Positions 1-6,599 of a DNA stretch of 7,781 bases are shown in pieces; the first letter of the stretch is position 1; every line of letters starts with the position of its first letter. The notes under the pieces were generated by a model that was not told the DNA's origin, searched no databases, and was given only the letters and a program-made list of their open reading frames with translations. Origin of the DNA: Comamonadaceae bacterium (GTDB lineage: Bacteria > Pseudomonadota > Gammaproteobacteria > Burkholderiales > Burkholderiaceae_C); assembly GCA_947374505.1 (NCBI GenBank), contig CANCCE010000130.1:1-7781 (forward strand), read 5' to 3'. Both the position numbers and the translations under genes were made by a program.

Positions 1-548
1 AGCTTGGCCCAGACCACGAAGACATCGGCGATCGGGCTGTTGGTGATCCACATCTTGGCGCCCTTCATGATGAAGCCGCCGTCGACTGGTTTGGCGCGCG
101 TCAACATGCTCGCGGGGTCGGAGCCGTGGTTGGGTTCGGTTAAGCCAAAGCAACCGACCCATTCGCCGGTGGCGAGCTTGGGCAGGAATTTTTGTTTTTG
201 AGCTTCGCTGCCGTAGGCGTTGATCGGGTGCATGACCAGCGAGCTTTGCACGCTGATGGCACTGCGGTAGCCGCTGTCGACACGCTCGACTTCGCGGGCG
301 ATCAGGCCGTAGGCGACGTAGCTCAAACCGGCGCAGCCGTAGCCTTCAATCGTCGAGCCCAAAAAGCCCATGGCACCAGCTTCAGTCATGATCTCGCGGT
401 CAAAGGTTTCATGGCGCGCGGCCATCAGCACGCGGGTCTGGAGTTTGTCCTGGCAAAAATTGTGCGCTGCTTCGACGATGGCGCGTTCGTCATCGTCGAG
501 CTGCTGGCTTAGAAAAAATGGATCTTCCCAATTGAATTTGGCTGACAT
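1..548 (-). CDS. gcdH: Glutaryl-CoA dehydrogenase, N-terminal part (cut by window edge)
   Basis: This FAD flavoenzyme of the acyl-CoA dehydrogenase family oxidises and decarboxylates glutaryl-CoA to crotonyl-CoA in lysine, tryptophan and glutarate breakdown in the cytoplasm. Translating the minus strand from the ATG at 548 gives 182 uninterrupted codons, MSAKFNWEDPFF onward, running off the left edge; the family is about 390-400 residues, so less than half is present. Diagnostic stretches are AREVERVDSGYRS (about 84-96), QSSLVMHPI (101-109), the flavin-site segment CFGLTEPNHGSDP (133-145) and WITNSPIADVFVVWAK (167-182). The EVERVDSGYRS run is the glutaryl-CoA-specific signature in human GCDH, where its Glu and Arg contact substrate; the catalytic Glu lies outside the window. 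AAGGAA at 556-561 sits 7 bases before the ATG and fixes the start. It is divergent from the LysR gene. Confidence in the family is high. Confidence 0.95.
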   Translation of the reverse strand, partial: MSAKFNWEDPFFLSQQLDDDERAIVEAAHNFCQDKLQTRVLMAARHETFDREIMTEAGAMGFLGSTIEGYGCAGLSYVAYGLIAREVERVDSGYRSAISVQSSLVMHPINAYGSEAQKQKFLPKLATGEWVGCFGLTEPNHGSDPASMLTRAKPVDGGFIMKGAKMWITNSPIADVFVVWAK

Positions 549-623
549 GGCATGTTTCCTTGAATATGGCTACAAAGTGTAGGGCCTGCCAAAAGGAGCT
601 TGGCGAGGCTGGACGCTGGCACC

Positions 624-678
624 GATTGTTCGGCAATCAAGAATAGCTGTCTAATATCAATTAACAATTCAACGATAT
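624..678. promoter_or_regulatory. Divergent gcdH/lysR control region with two inverted repeats
   Basis: The 143-bp gap between gcdH and the LysR gene turns strongly AT-rich in its right half. It holds GATTG-TTCGG-CAATC (624-638, 5-bp arms, 5-base spacer) and ATATC-15 bases-GATAT (654-658 and 674-678). LysR-type regulators normally bind interrupted dyads in the region they share with a divergent target gene, so these are the natural operator candidates. Neither fits the T-N11-A form perfectly, so the assignment is tentative. Confidence 0.35.
640..667 (-). promoter_or_regulatory. Candidate gcdH promoter
   Basis: On the minus strand TTGTTA (662-667) is followed after 16 bases by TATTCT (640-645), four of six matches to the sigma-70 consensus in each box. 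It would give a 5' leader of roughly 80-90 bases before the gcdH ATG. It lies between, and partly inside, the two inverted repeats of the divergent region, where a LysR-type protein would be expected to act. This is a pattern match by eye only. Confidence 0.3.
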
Positions 679-691
679 ATTTTTTGTATTT

Positions 692-1582
692 ATGGAATTT
701 CGACATCTCCGCTACTTTCTGGTGCTGGCTGAGGAACTTCATTTCGGCCGGGCAGCACGTCGCTTGGCTATTTCGCAGCCGCCGCTGTCGCTGAACATTC
801 AGCAGTTGGAGGCGTCGGTGGGCGCACGCCTGCTCACGCGCAACAGCAAGTCGGTGCAGTTGACGGCGGCGGGTCTGGCTTTTGTACCCGCGGCGCAGGC
901 CTTGCTGGAGCAGGCCGTCAGCGCTGCAAATCTGGCCAAGGATGTCGGTCAAGGCATGGCCGGCAGCCTGACGATTGGCTTTTCCGGGACCATGTTGTTC
1001 AGCGGTTTGCCCCTGATCCTGGCGCGCTTTCAAGAAGGACACCCCCGCTTGCGCCTGCTGCTCAAGGAGCTGAGTTCGAGCGAGCAATTGGTGGAGCTGG
1101 CGCAAGGGCGACTCGACTTGGGTTTTGTGCACACCATGCGGGTGCCGCCTGAGTTGTCGCAGATTCGGGTGGCGAGTCAGGCTTTTGTGGGTTGCTTGCC
1201 GACCACTCATGCGCTGGCCGGGCAAACCACGTTGGCATTGGCGCAGTTGCAGGGCGAGCCGTTTGCCGTGGTCTCCAAAGCGGTGTCGCCCGACTACCAT
1301 GAGCGCATCTTGGCGCTGTGCGCCGCGTCTGGTTTTGACCCCGAAATTCGCTACGAACTCAGGCACTGGTTGAGCGTGGTGTCGCTGGTGGCACAAGGCA
1401 TGGGCGTGGCGTTGGTGCCTGCGGCCTTGCAGCAGTCGGCGTTGGCTGGCGCGGTGTTTGTGCCACTGCAAGAAGACGCCATGGTCTATGAAACCCATTG
1501 CCTCTGGAAAACCAGCCGTGACAGCCCTGCGTTGGCCGCCTTTGTCCATGCGGTGCGCACGAGTTTGCCGATGGCAACATGA
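692..1582 (+). CDS. LysR-type transcriptional regulator, divergent from gcdH
   Basis: A 296-residue cytoplasmic DNA-binding regulator, the usual length for the LysR family. The N-terminal winged helix-turn-helix covers about residues 1-60: MEFRHLRYFLVLAEELHFGR, then AARRLAISQPPLS (about 21-33) and the wing before LTAAG (57-61). The rest, from about residue 90, is the periplasmic-binding-protein-like effector domain, with typical blocks such as LTIGFSG and VSLVAQGMGVALVPA. Its position back-to-back with gcdH suggests that it controls gcdH in response to a glutarate or acyl-CoA metabolite; this is inferred from context. Its N-terminus is of the MEFRHLRYF type rather than the GcvA-like type I associate with Pseudomonas GcdR, so I give no symbol. 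No clear Shine-Dalgarno precedes the ATG; the leader is T-rich (680-691), suggesting weak translation. msrA follows 60 bp downstream. Confidence 0.93.
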   Translation: MEFRHLRYFLVLAEELHFGRAARRLAISQPPLSLNIQQLEASVGARLLTRNSKSVQLTAAGLAFVPAAQALLEQAVSAANLAKDVGQGMAGSLTIGFSGTMLFSGLPLILARFQEGHPRLRLLLKELSSSEQLVELAQGRLDLGFVHTMRVPPELSQIRVASQAFVGCLPTTHALAGQTTLALAQLQGEPFAVVSKAVSPDYHERILALCAASGFDPEIRYELRHWLSVVSLVAQGMGVALVPAALQQSALAGAVFVPLQEDAMVYETHCLWKTSRDSPALAAFVHAVRTSLPMAT

Positions 1583-1642
1583 ACGCGTGCTGGGCGTTGT
1601 GCAGAATCAGAATCCAGACAAATCAATTCAACGAAAGATCCT

Positions 1643-2182
1643 ATGACCACATTGCCAACGATCACGCTGGGCGGCGGCTGTTTTTGGTGCACCGAGGCGG
1701 TGTTCGTCCAAGTGCGCGGCGTGACTGACGTTGAGTCGGGCTATAGCAACGGCCATGTCACGCAACCGACCTATGAACAGGTGTGTTCAGGCACGACCGG
1801 GCACAACGAAGTGGTCAAACTGACGTATGACCCGTCGCAGATCAGTTTGCGTGAGATTCTCGAAATTTTCTTCGTCATCCACGACCCAACCACGCTGAAC
1901 CGGCAGGGCAACGATGCCGGCACGCAGTACCGAAGCGGCATTTACTGGTCGACACCCGAGCAGGAAAAAGTGATTGAACACATGCTCAGCGAGATGAATG
2001 AGGCTAAGTTGTTCAGTCAGCCCATCGTGACGGAGGTTCATCCGTTGACCAATTACTGGCCGGCAGAGGATTATCATCAGGACTTCTTTGAAAACAATCC
2101 AAACCAAGGTTATTGCGTGGCAGTGGCTGGCCCGAAGGTGGCTAAGTTTCGCAAGACGTTCACCGATCGCGTTCGGCATTAA
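1643..2182 (+). CDS. msrA: Peptide-methionine (S)-S-oxide reductase MsrA
   Basis: This enzyme reduces the S-epimer of methionine sulfoxide, free or in proteins, back to methionine, using thioredoxin as reductant; it is a repair enzyme for oxidative damage. The 179-residue product is a complete, single-domain MsrA. The signature GGGCFWCTEAVF is at 10-21, with Cys13 the nucleophile. GTTGHNEVV (50-58) supplies the conserved Glu56, and GNDAGTQYRSGIY (89-101) the conserved Asp and Tyr that hold the sulfoxide. Cys158 in NQGYC (154-158) is a likely resolving cysteine, and Cys16 makes a CxxC with the nucleophile. There is no signal peptide, so it should be cytoplasmic. A weak GAAAG lies about 7 bases before the ATG. 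There is no fused MsrB domain and no msrB in the window. The next gene starts 25 bp after the stop. Confidence 0.97.
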   Translation: MTTLPTITLGGGCFWCTEAVFVQVRGVTDVESGYSNGHVTQPTYEQVCSGTTGHNEVVKLTYDPSQISLREILEIFFVIHDPTTLNRQGNDAGTQYRSGIYWSTPEQEKVIEHMLSEMNEAKLFSQPIVTEVHPLTNYWPAEDYHQDFFENNPNQGYCVAVAGPKVAKFRKTFTDRVRH

Positions 2183-2207
2183 CGCCATTCACAGAATTTA
2201 AATCAGC

Positions 2208-2630
2208 ATGAATTTCAGCGTCATCATTCGGCAAGTCATGGGCTGCTACCTCGCCCTGGCTTTGCTCATGGTGCCTCTGTTGGGATTGATGCACGGTGTC
2301 GTCCACGGACTCTCGCATGGTTTGCCGTCTGTCGTGGCCAGTGCGAATACCCCGCATCGTGCACAGACCCGTGCCGATAGCGTTGAGTCTCTTCAAGTGG
2401 CCACCGCCGTTGATGCATCGGGGTGGTCTAAGAAATTTTTTACCGGCCATGACAAAGCCGCAGACTGCTTGGTTTTTGATCAACTCTGCCACGCCGACGC
2501 ACTGCATTTCCTACCCTTACAGGCATTGTCGACACCGTTGCCAAACATCGTATGGGTGACTTTAGCGGGTGATTTCATCGCCCGCTGGGCTGCGCTTTTT
2601 CAAGCGCGCGGTCCGCCTTCGGCTCGCTGA
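2208..2630 (+). CDS. Small membrane-anchored or secreted His/Cys protein, DUF2946-like
   Basis: A 140-residue protein of unknown function. Residues 12-28 form one hydrophobic segment after a short N-terminus with Arg8 (signal anchor or signal peptide). It is followed at once by spaced histidines in HGVVHGLSHG (29-38), a variable linker, then GHDKAADC (80-87) and FDQLCHADALH (90-100), with Cys87, Cys94, His81, His95 and His100. The tail FQARGPPSAR (131-140) resembles the ARGPP ending I associate with DUF2946 proteins, which often sit beside TonB-dependent receptors or metal genes in proteobacteria. The His/Cys spacing suggests metal binding in the periplasm, which would fit the ZnuD-like receptor 76 bp downstream; this is inference. 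No good Shine-Dalgarno is visible, and the 25-bp gap after msrA allows co-transcription. The family call is from memory of sequence style, not a profile search. Confidence 0.8.
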   Translation: MNFSVIIRQVMGCYLALALLMVPLLGLMHGVVHGLSHGLPSVVASANTPHRAQTRADSVESLQVATAVDASGWSKKFFTGHDKAADCLVFDQLCHADALHFLPLQALSTPLPNIVWVTLAGDFIARWAALFQARGPPSAR

Positions 2631-2643
2631 ACTTCCCAAACTG

Positions 2644-2676
2644 CTGGCCCTACTCAGTTTCACGGCTGAGTGCCAG
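2644..2676 (+). other. Bulged hairpin between DUF2946-like gene and receptor gene
   Basis: CTGGC (2644-2648) and ACTCAG (2652-2657) pair with CTGAGT (2666-2671) and GCCAG (2672-2676). This gives an 11-bp stem with a 3-base bulge on one side and an 8-base loop. It occupies much of the 76-bp gap and ends about 30 bases before the receptor ATG. There is a TTTTTG about 7 bases further on, but not directly after the stem, so it is a poor textbook terminator; it could be an attenuating or mRNA-processing structure. Confidence 0.4.
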
Positions 2677-2706
2677 TGTCCGTTTTTGATTTCACCGAAG
2701 CCTCTT

Positions 2707-4752
2707 ATGACATTTTCTTTCCCGCGCAGCACCGTGAGCACGGCTGCTTTGTCCTGCTATGCCCTTGGCGCTTTTGTTGCATTGCCTTTAGTTGCCTTCG
2801 CCCAAAGCGAAACATCCACCCTGCAAGAGGTCACCGTCACCGGCAATCCCTTGGGCTCTAGCGATCTGATCGCACCGGTCACGCAACTTTCGGGCACAGA
2901 GTTGCTGTTGCGGACCAAAACCACCTTGGGCGAAACGCTTGACGGCCTGCCCGGCGTCAGCAGCACTTACTTTGGCCCCAACGCCAGCCGTCCCATCATT
3001 CGTGGCCTGGACGGCGATCGCATCCGCATCCTGAACAATGGCGGTGGCTCGCTGGACGTGTCCAACTTGAGTTACGACCACGCGGTCACGCTAGACCCGT
3101 TGAGCATTGAGCGCATTGAAGTGTTGCGCGGCCCAGGCGCACTGATGTATGGCGGCAGCGCGGTGGGCGGCGTGGTCAATGTGATCGACAACCGGATTGC
3201 ACGCGAGCCCCAGTTTGATGAGAGCGGCGGCGTCAGCGGCAAAGCGAACTTGAACCTCGCCACCGGCAACTCGGAACATGGCAAGGGTTTGTTGCTGGAA
3301 GCGGGCAACACACGCTATCAGTTGCACGTGGATGCGTTTGACCGGCAGACTGGCAACGTCAGTGTGCCGATTGACTTGGCGTGCACACAAAACGGCGTGA
3401 CCACCACGCAGCGCAAAATTTGCAATTCAGCCAGCAGCACCAGTGGTCAGGCATTGGGCGGATCGGTGTTTTTTGACCATGGCTATCTGGGCGCTTCAGC
3501 CTCTAATTACACGAGCAATTACGGCACGGTGGCTGAGGACAACGTGACTATCGGCATGAAGTCGACCCGTTATGCGCTCGAAGGTGAGGTCCGTAACTTA
3601 GGCGGGTTCGTTGAACGCGTCAAAGGTCAGTACAGCCAGACGGATTACGCGCACACCGAGTTTGAAGGCGCTAGGCAGGGCACCGTTTTCAAGAACACAG
3701 GCAAGGACTTGCGGCTGGAGGCGCATCTTGCCAAGAGCGGCAACCTCGATGGCATGTTCGGTTTACAGACGCAGTCGAATCGCTTTTCAGCCGATGGTGC
3801 TGAGGCCTTTGCACCGTACAGCAAAACCGACCAGACGGCGGCGTTTGCTTACGAAGAAATGGCCACCAGCTGGGGCAAGCTGAGCTTGGGCGGCCGGCTG
3901 GAGTCGGTTCGCGTCGAGTCTTTCGGCAGTCCAGATCCGACGGTCGTTCGATTCACCCAGGGTGTCAGAGATTTCAAGACCGGCAGCTATGCCTTGGGTA
4001 GCTTGTGGAATGTGGCGCCGGGCTGGAAACTCACCAGCAATCTGGCCTACACCGAACGCGCGCCGAAAGACTATGAGCTGTTCGCCAACGGACCGCACCT
4101 GGCGACCGGTACGTATGAAGAGGGGAGTTCGGCCATCAAGAAAGAGAAGTCCGGCAATTTGGACGTCGGTGCGAACTGGACGGCAGGCGCTCACCGTTTC
4201 AGTGTCAATGGTTACGTGAGTCGCTTTCAAAATTACATTGGGCTGAGCAACACCGGTCGCATAGACGCAGAGCGTGACATGCCAATCTATCAATTTCAAC
4301 AGGTTCGAGCCCGTTTCGTCGGCATGGAGAGCAGCGGCAATGTCCGCTTGCTGGAAGGCGCTTCGACGCTGGACTTGGCTTTGCGCGGCGATGTGGTGCG
4401 CGCCACCAACCAAGACAGTGGCCAGGCGCTGCCACGCATCGCGCCTTGGCGCATTGGTTCGACCTTGTTGTGGGGCCGCGGGCCTTGGGGTACCAACCTT
4501 GGCTTTGACCATTCGGGTGCACAACAGCGGGTGCCAGTGACAGACCGCGCCACGGCGGCCTACACCCTGTGGAACCTGGGCGGCACCTACCGCACGCGGG
4601 CGGGCGCGGCCAGCTTGCTCTGGTTTGCGCGCCTAGACAACATCACCAATCAGTTGGCTTACAGCGCGTCATCTGTGTTGACCACGACGGCTTTTCCCAA
4701 GGCCCCGCTGCCTGGGCGTAGTTTGAAGGTTGGCTTGCAAGCCAGCTTTTAA
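2707..4752 (+). CDS. TonB-dependent outer-membrane receptor, ZnuD-like
   Basis: An outer-membrane gated channel that imports a scarce ligand using TonB/ExbBD energy. I start it at 2707 (681 residues) because this gives a proper signal peptide: MTFSFPRS, a hydrophobic core to about residue 31, and cleavage at VAFA-QS (32/33). The in-frame ATG at 2569 would bury the signal 46 residues inside and overlap the preceding gene. LQEVTVTGN (39-47) is the TonB-box region. The plug carries RPIIRGLDGDRIRILNNG (95-112), IERIEVLRGP (134-143) and YGGSAVGGVVNVID (148-161); LGETLDGLPGVSSTYFGPNAS (split around 74-94) resembles zinc receptor ZnuD. The barrel ends in Phe (LQASF), the BAM signal. Cys226 and Cys239 probably close an external loop. 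The His/Asp-rich loop of neisserial ZnuD is absent, so the ligand is uncertain (zinc, another metal, or a complex). No Zur box is visible upstream. Confidence 0.9.
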   Translation: MTFSFPRSTVSTAALSCYALGAFVALPLVAFAQSETSTLQEVTVTGNPLGSSDLIAPVTQLSGTELLLRTKTTLGETLDGLPGVSSTYFGPNASRPIIRGLDGDRIRILNNGGGSLDVSNLSYDHAVTLDPLSIERIEVLRGPGALMYGGSAVGGVVNVIDNRIAREPQFDESGGVSGKANLNLATGNSEHGKGLLLEAGNTRYQLHVDAFDRQTGNVSVPIDLACTQNGVTTTQRKICNSASSTSGQALGGSVFFDHGYLGASASNYTSNYGTVAEDNVTIGMKSTRYALEGEVRNLGGFVERVKGQYSQTDYAHTEFEGARQGTVFKNTGKDLRLEAHLAKSGNLDGMFGLQTQSNRFSADGAEAFAPYSKTDQTAAFAYEEMATSWGKLSLGGRLESVRVESFGSPDPTVVRFTQGVRDFKTGSYALGSLWNVAPGWKLTSNLAYTERAPKDYELFANGPHLATGTYEEGSSAIKKEKSGNLDVGANWTAGAHRFSVNGYVSRFQNYIGLSNTGRIDAERDMPIYQFQQVRARFVGMESSGNVRLLEGASTLDLALRGDVVRATNQDSGQALPRIAPWRIGSTLLWGRGPWGTNLGFDHSGAQQRVPVTDRATAAYTLWNLGGTYRTRAGAASLLWFARLDNITNQLAYSASSVLTTTAFPKAPLPGRSLKVGLQASF

Positions 4753-4764
4753 GTTCGCGCACCG

Positions 4765-4780
4765 CCGAATTTATTTTCGG
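4765..4780 (+). terminator. Weak hairpin just after the receptor gene
   Basis: CCGAA (4765-4769) pairs with TTCGG (4776-4780) across a 6-base TTTATT loop, 12 bases after the receptor stop. The stem is only 5 bp and there is no T-run after it, so it is a doubtful terminator. Confidence 0.2.
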
Positions 4781-4833
4781 TAGGCTTGAACACTTCTGTT
4801 TGCGGATATGTCTTCTACCCGGCAGCCTGGCAC

Positions 4834-4847
4834 GACAAGGGCTTGTC
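4834..4847 (+). terminator. Short palindrome followed by TTT, possible weak terminator
   Basis: GACAAG (4834-4839) and CTTGTC (4842-4847) form 6-bp arms around two bases; as RNA this would be a 5-bp stem with a GGGC loop, followed by TTTAT. It lies 82 bases after the receptor stop and before the phosphate operon, where transcription should end, but the stem is weak. Confidence 0.25.
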
Positions 4848-4872
4848 TTTATCAAATTCCCAGCGTTAAACT
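4843..4872 (+). promoter_or_regulatory. Candidate promoter for the DUF47-pit operon
   Basis: TTGTCT (4843-4848) and TAAACT (4867-4872) are spaced by 18 bases, each matching four of six consensus positions. A transcript from here would begin near 4879 and place the palindrome at 4888-4907 just downstream of the start, a typical repressor position. The -35 overlaps the small palindrome at 4834-4847, so only one of the two readings may be right. Confidence 0.25.
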
Positions 4873-4887
4873 CATCGGATTATTTGA

Positions 4888-4907
4888 AATGTCATCATCG
4901 TGACATT
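4888..4907 (+). promoter_or_regulatory. Perfect inverted repeat / Pho-box-like site before the phosphate operon
   Basis: AATGTCA (4888-4894) and TGACATT (4901-4907) are exact inverted repeats around TCATCG. The same bases contain TGTCAT (4890-4895) and TGACAT (4901-4906) as direct repeats offset by exactly 11 bp, the period of a PhoB-binding Pho box; the second half has one mismatch to TGTCAT. The site ends 18 bases before the ATG of the accessory gene. It could be a PhoB site or an operator for another dimeric regulator. Confidence 0.4.
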
Positions 4908-4925
4908 ATTTCCTGGGAATTCCTG

Positions 4926-5573
4926 ATGCTGTTTGCCAAGCTGCTGCCACGAGAAGGCAATTTTTTCGAACTCTTCAACCAGCATGCTGCGCGCATCGTC
5001 GAGGCCGCTCATGCGTTTTCGAACATGGTGACCCATTACAACGATGTGGAAAAGCGTGAAGGCTTCAACCGTGATGTGGACAACGCTGAACGTGCTGCCG
5101 ATCGCATCACGCAAGAGGTCAACCGCATGCTGCACAAGACCTTCATCACGCCGATTGACCGCGAGCAAATTCATTCGCTGATCAACACCATGGACGACGT
5201 CGCTGACCTGATTCAAGATTCTGCCGAAACTATGGCGCTGTACGATGTGCGCCACATGACCGACGAAATTGTCCGGTTGACAGACTTGAGCGTCAAATGC
5301 TGTGAGCGTCTGAAAGACGCTGTGGCACTGATCGACAAGTTGAGCGACGCTGACACGGCCGAAGCGGCGCTGAAAACCTGTGAAGAAATCGACAAGCTGG
5401 AGTCCGATGCCGATCACGTCATGCGGTCAGCCATGAGCAAGCTGTTTCGCGAGGAGCCGGATGTCCGCGAGGTCATCAAGCTCAAAGCGATTTACGAGCT
5501 GCTGGAAACCATCACCGACAAATGTGAAGACGTGGCCAATCTGATCGAGGGCATCGTCCTCGAAAACTCCTGA
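4926..5573 (+). CDS. DUF47 / PhoU-like phosphate transport accessory protein
   Basis: A 215-residue, almost entirely helical, soluble cytoplasmic protein of the DUF47 (TIGR00153, PhoU-like) family, which is commonly encoded just before PiT phosphate permeases and is thought to modulate them. Recognisable blocks are MLFAKLLPREGNFFELFNQH (1-20), then KREGFNRDVDNAERAADRIT (about 41-60), TPIDREQIHSLINTMDDVAD (about 74-93), IDKLESDADHVMRSAMSKLF and a C-terminal YELLETITDKCEDVANLIEG. The two E/DxxxD-rich helical halves (around DREQIHSLINTMDDVAD and ETITDKCEDVAN) are the metal-binding PhoU-type repeats. I chose 4926 because homologs begin MLFxKLLPREGxFF; the longer frame from 4800 adds 42 residues with no family character and runs through the putative operator. 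A weak GGGA lies about 9 bases upstream. pit starts 15 bp after the stop, so the pair is surely one operon. Regulation by PhoB is possible given the site at 4888-4907. Confidence 0.93.
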   Translation: MLFAKLLPREGNFFELFNQHAARIVEAAHAFSNMVTHYNDVEKREGFNRDVDNAERAADRITQEVNRMLHKTFITPIDREQIHSLINTMDDVADLIQDSAETMALYDVRHMTDEIVRLTDLSVKCCERLKDAVALIDKLSDADTAEAALKTCEEIDKLESDADHVMRSAMSKLFREEPDVREVIKLKAIYELLETITDKCEDVANLIEGIVLENS

Positions 5574-5588
5574 TCCACCGGGCGCTGC

Positions 5589-6599
5589 ATGCAAACCGTC
5601 CAAACTGCCCTGTGGGTCGTGGCCTTGCTGGTCTGTCTGGCCATCGTTTTTGACTTCATGAATGGCTTTCACGATGCCGCCAACTCGATTGCCACCGTGG
5701 TCTCCACGGGCGTTCTCAAACCGGGTCAAGCGGTATTGTTCGCCGCCTTCTTCAATTTCATCGCCATCTTTATTTTTCACCTGAGCGTGGCGGCGACAGT
5801 GGGCAAGGGGATTGTTCAGCCAGGCATTGTCGATACGCATGTGGTGTTCGGCGCCTTGTTGGGTGCCATCACCTGGAACGTGGTGACCTGGTATTACGGC
5901 ATCCCGAGCAGCTCCTCGCATGCGCTGATTGGCGGCATCGTGGGAGCGGTCGTGGCCAAGTCTGGCGCGGGTGCCCTGGTCTCTGGGGGCGTGTTCAAAA
6001 CGGTCGCTTTTATCTTTGTCTCGCCCGTATTGGGGTTCTTGTTGGGCTCGATCATGATGGTGGTGGTCGCTTGGGTTTGCCGCCGCGCAACGCCTTCCAA
6101 AGTGGACCGCTGGTTTCGGCGCTTGCAACTGGTCTCGGCCGGTGCTTACAGCTTGGGCCATGGCGGTAATGATGCGCAAAAAACCATTGGCATCATCTGG
6201 ATGTTGTTGATCGCCACCGGCTATGCCTCGGCCACCGATGCATCACCCCCTGTTTGGAGCATCGTCTGTTGCTATGTGGCGATTGCCATGGGGACCCTGT
6301 TTGGTGGTTGGCGCATCGTTAAAACCATGGGTCAGCGGATCACCAAGTTGAAGCCTGTGGGTGGTTTTTGTGCTGAAACCGGTGGTGCATTGACCTTGTT
6401 TTTAGCCACGGGGTTGGGTATTCCGGTGTCAACCACACACACCATCACCGGCGCTATCGTCGGTGTCGGCTCAACCCAGCGCGCCAGTGCTGTGCGTTGG
6501 GGGGTGGCCGGCAACATCGTCTGGGCTTGGATTTTCACCATTCCGGCCAGCGCCTTTGTGGCGGCGATCTCTTACTGGATCAGCTTGCAGTTGTTTTAA
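5589..6599 (+). CDS. pit: Inorganic phosphate transporter, PiT family
   Basis: An inner-membrane secondary transporter that imports inorganic phosphate (as a metal-phosphate in characterised bacterial Pit proteins) driven by the proton gradient. At 336 residues it is the compact bacterial/archaeal form rather than the roughly 500-residue E. coli PitA. The two inverted-repeat signatures are intact: FMNGFHDAANSIATVVSTG (23-41) in the first half and SLGHGGNDAQKTIGI (188-202) in the second. GIPSSSSHALIGG (104-116) and GIPVSTTHTITGAIVGVG (277-294) are the paired reentrant-loop motifs. About ten hydrophobic segments are visible, with a basic cytoplasmic stretch around 164-180 (CRRATPSKVDRWFRR). It follows the DUF47 gene by 15 bp and is probably translated from the same mRNA. 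Its TAA (6597-6599) directly abuts the stop of the convergent minus-strand gene, leaving no space for an intergenic terminator. Confidence 0.96.
   Translation: MQTVQTALWVVALLVCLAIVFDFMNGFHDAANSIATVVSTGVLKPGQAVLFAAFFNFIAIFIFHLSVAATVGKGIVQPGIVDTHVVFGALLGAITWNVVTWYYGIPSSSSHALIGGIVGAVVAKSGAGALVSGGVFKTVAFIFVSPVLGFLLGSIMMVVVAWVCRRATPSKVDRWFRRLQLVSAGAYSLGHGGNDAQKTIGIIWMLLIATGYASATDASPPVWSIVCCYVAIAMGTLFGGWRIVKTMGQRITKLKPVGGFCAETGGALTLFLATGLGIPVSTTHTITGAIVGVGSTQRASAVRWGVAGNIVWAWIFTIPASAFVAAISYWISLQLF

Noticed and set aside
192..512. Plus-strand frame of 106 codons at the left edge
   Set aside because: Lies antisense to the unmistakable glutaryl-CoA dehydrogenase coding sequence.
509..1549. 346-residue open frame on the minus strand opposite the LysR gene
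   Set aside because: Its product is rich in Arg, Gln and His with no family character, it runs antisense through a clear LysR gene and overlaps the start of gcdH; it is a GC-driven shadow frame.
1583..1642. Terminator or promoter between the LysR gene and msrA
   Set aside because: No stem of useful length and no convincing -35/-10 pair in these 60 bases.
2183..2207. Zur operator upstream of the DUF2946-like gene
   Set aside because: I looked for an AT-rich GTTATA/TATAAC-type palindrome here and at 2631-2706 and saw none.
2569..2706. Longer N-terminus for the receptor from the ATG at 2569
   Set aside because: It would overlap the preceding gene, include the hairpin at 2644-2676 and hide a good signal peptide internally.
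3787..4524. 245-residue minus-strand open frame opposite the receptor
   Set aside because: Antisense to an intact TonB-dependent receptor with conserved ends; no recognisable domain.
4800..4925. Longer N-terminus for the DUF47 protein from the ATG at 4800
   Set aside because: The added 42 residues show no family similarity, and the region carries the palindrome; homologs start at MLFxKLLPREG.
5427..6179. 250-residue minus-strand open frame opposite DUF47/pit
   Set aside because: Low-complexity His/Gly/Asp-rich translation antisense to two well-supported genes; codon-bias artefact.
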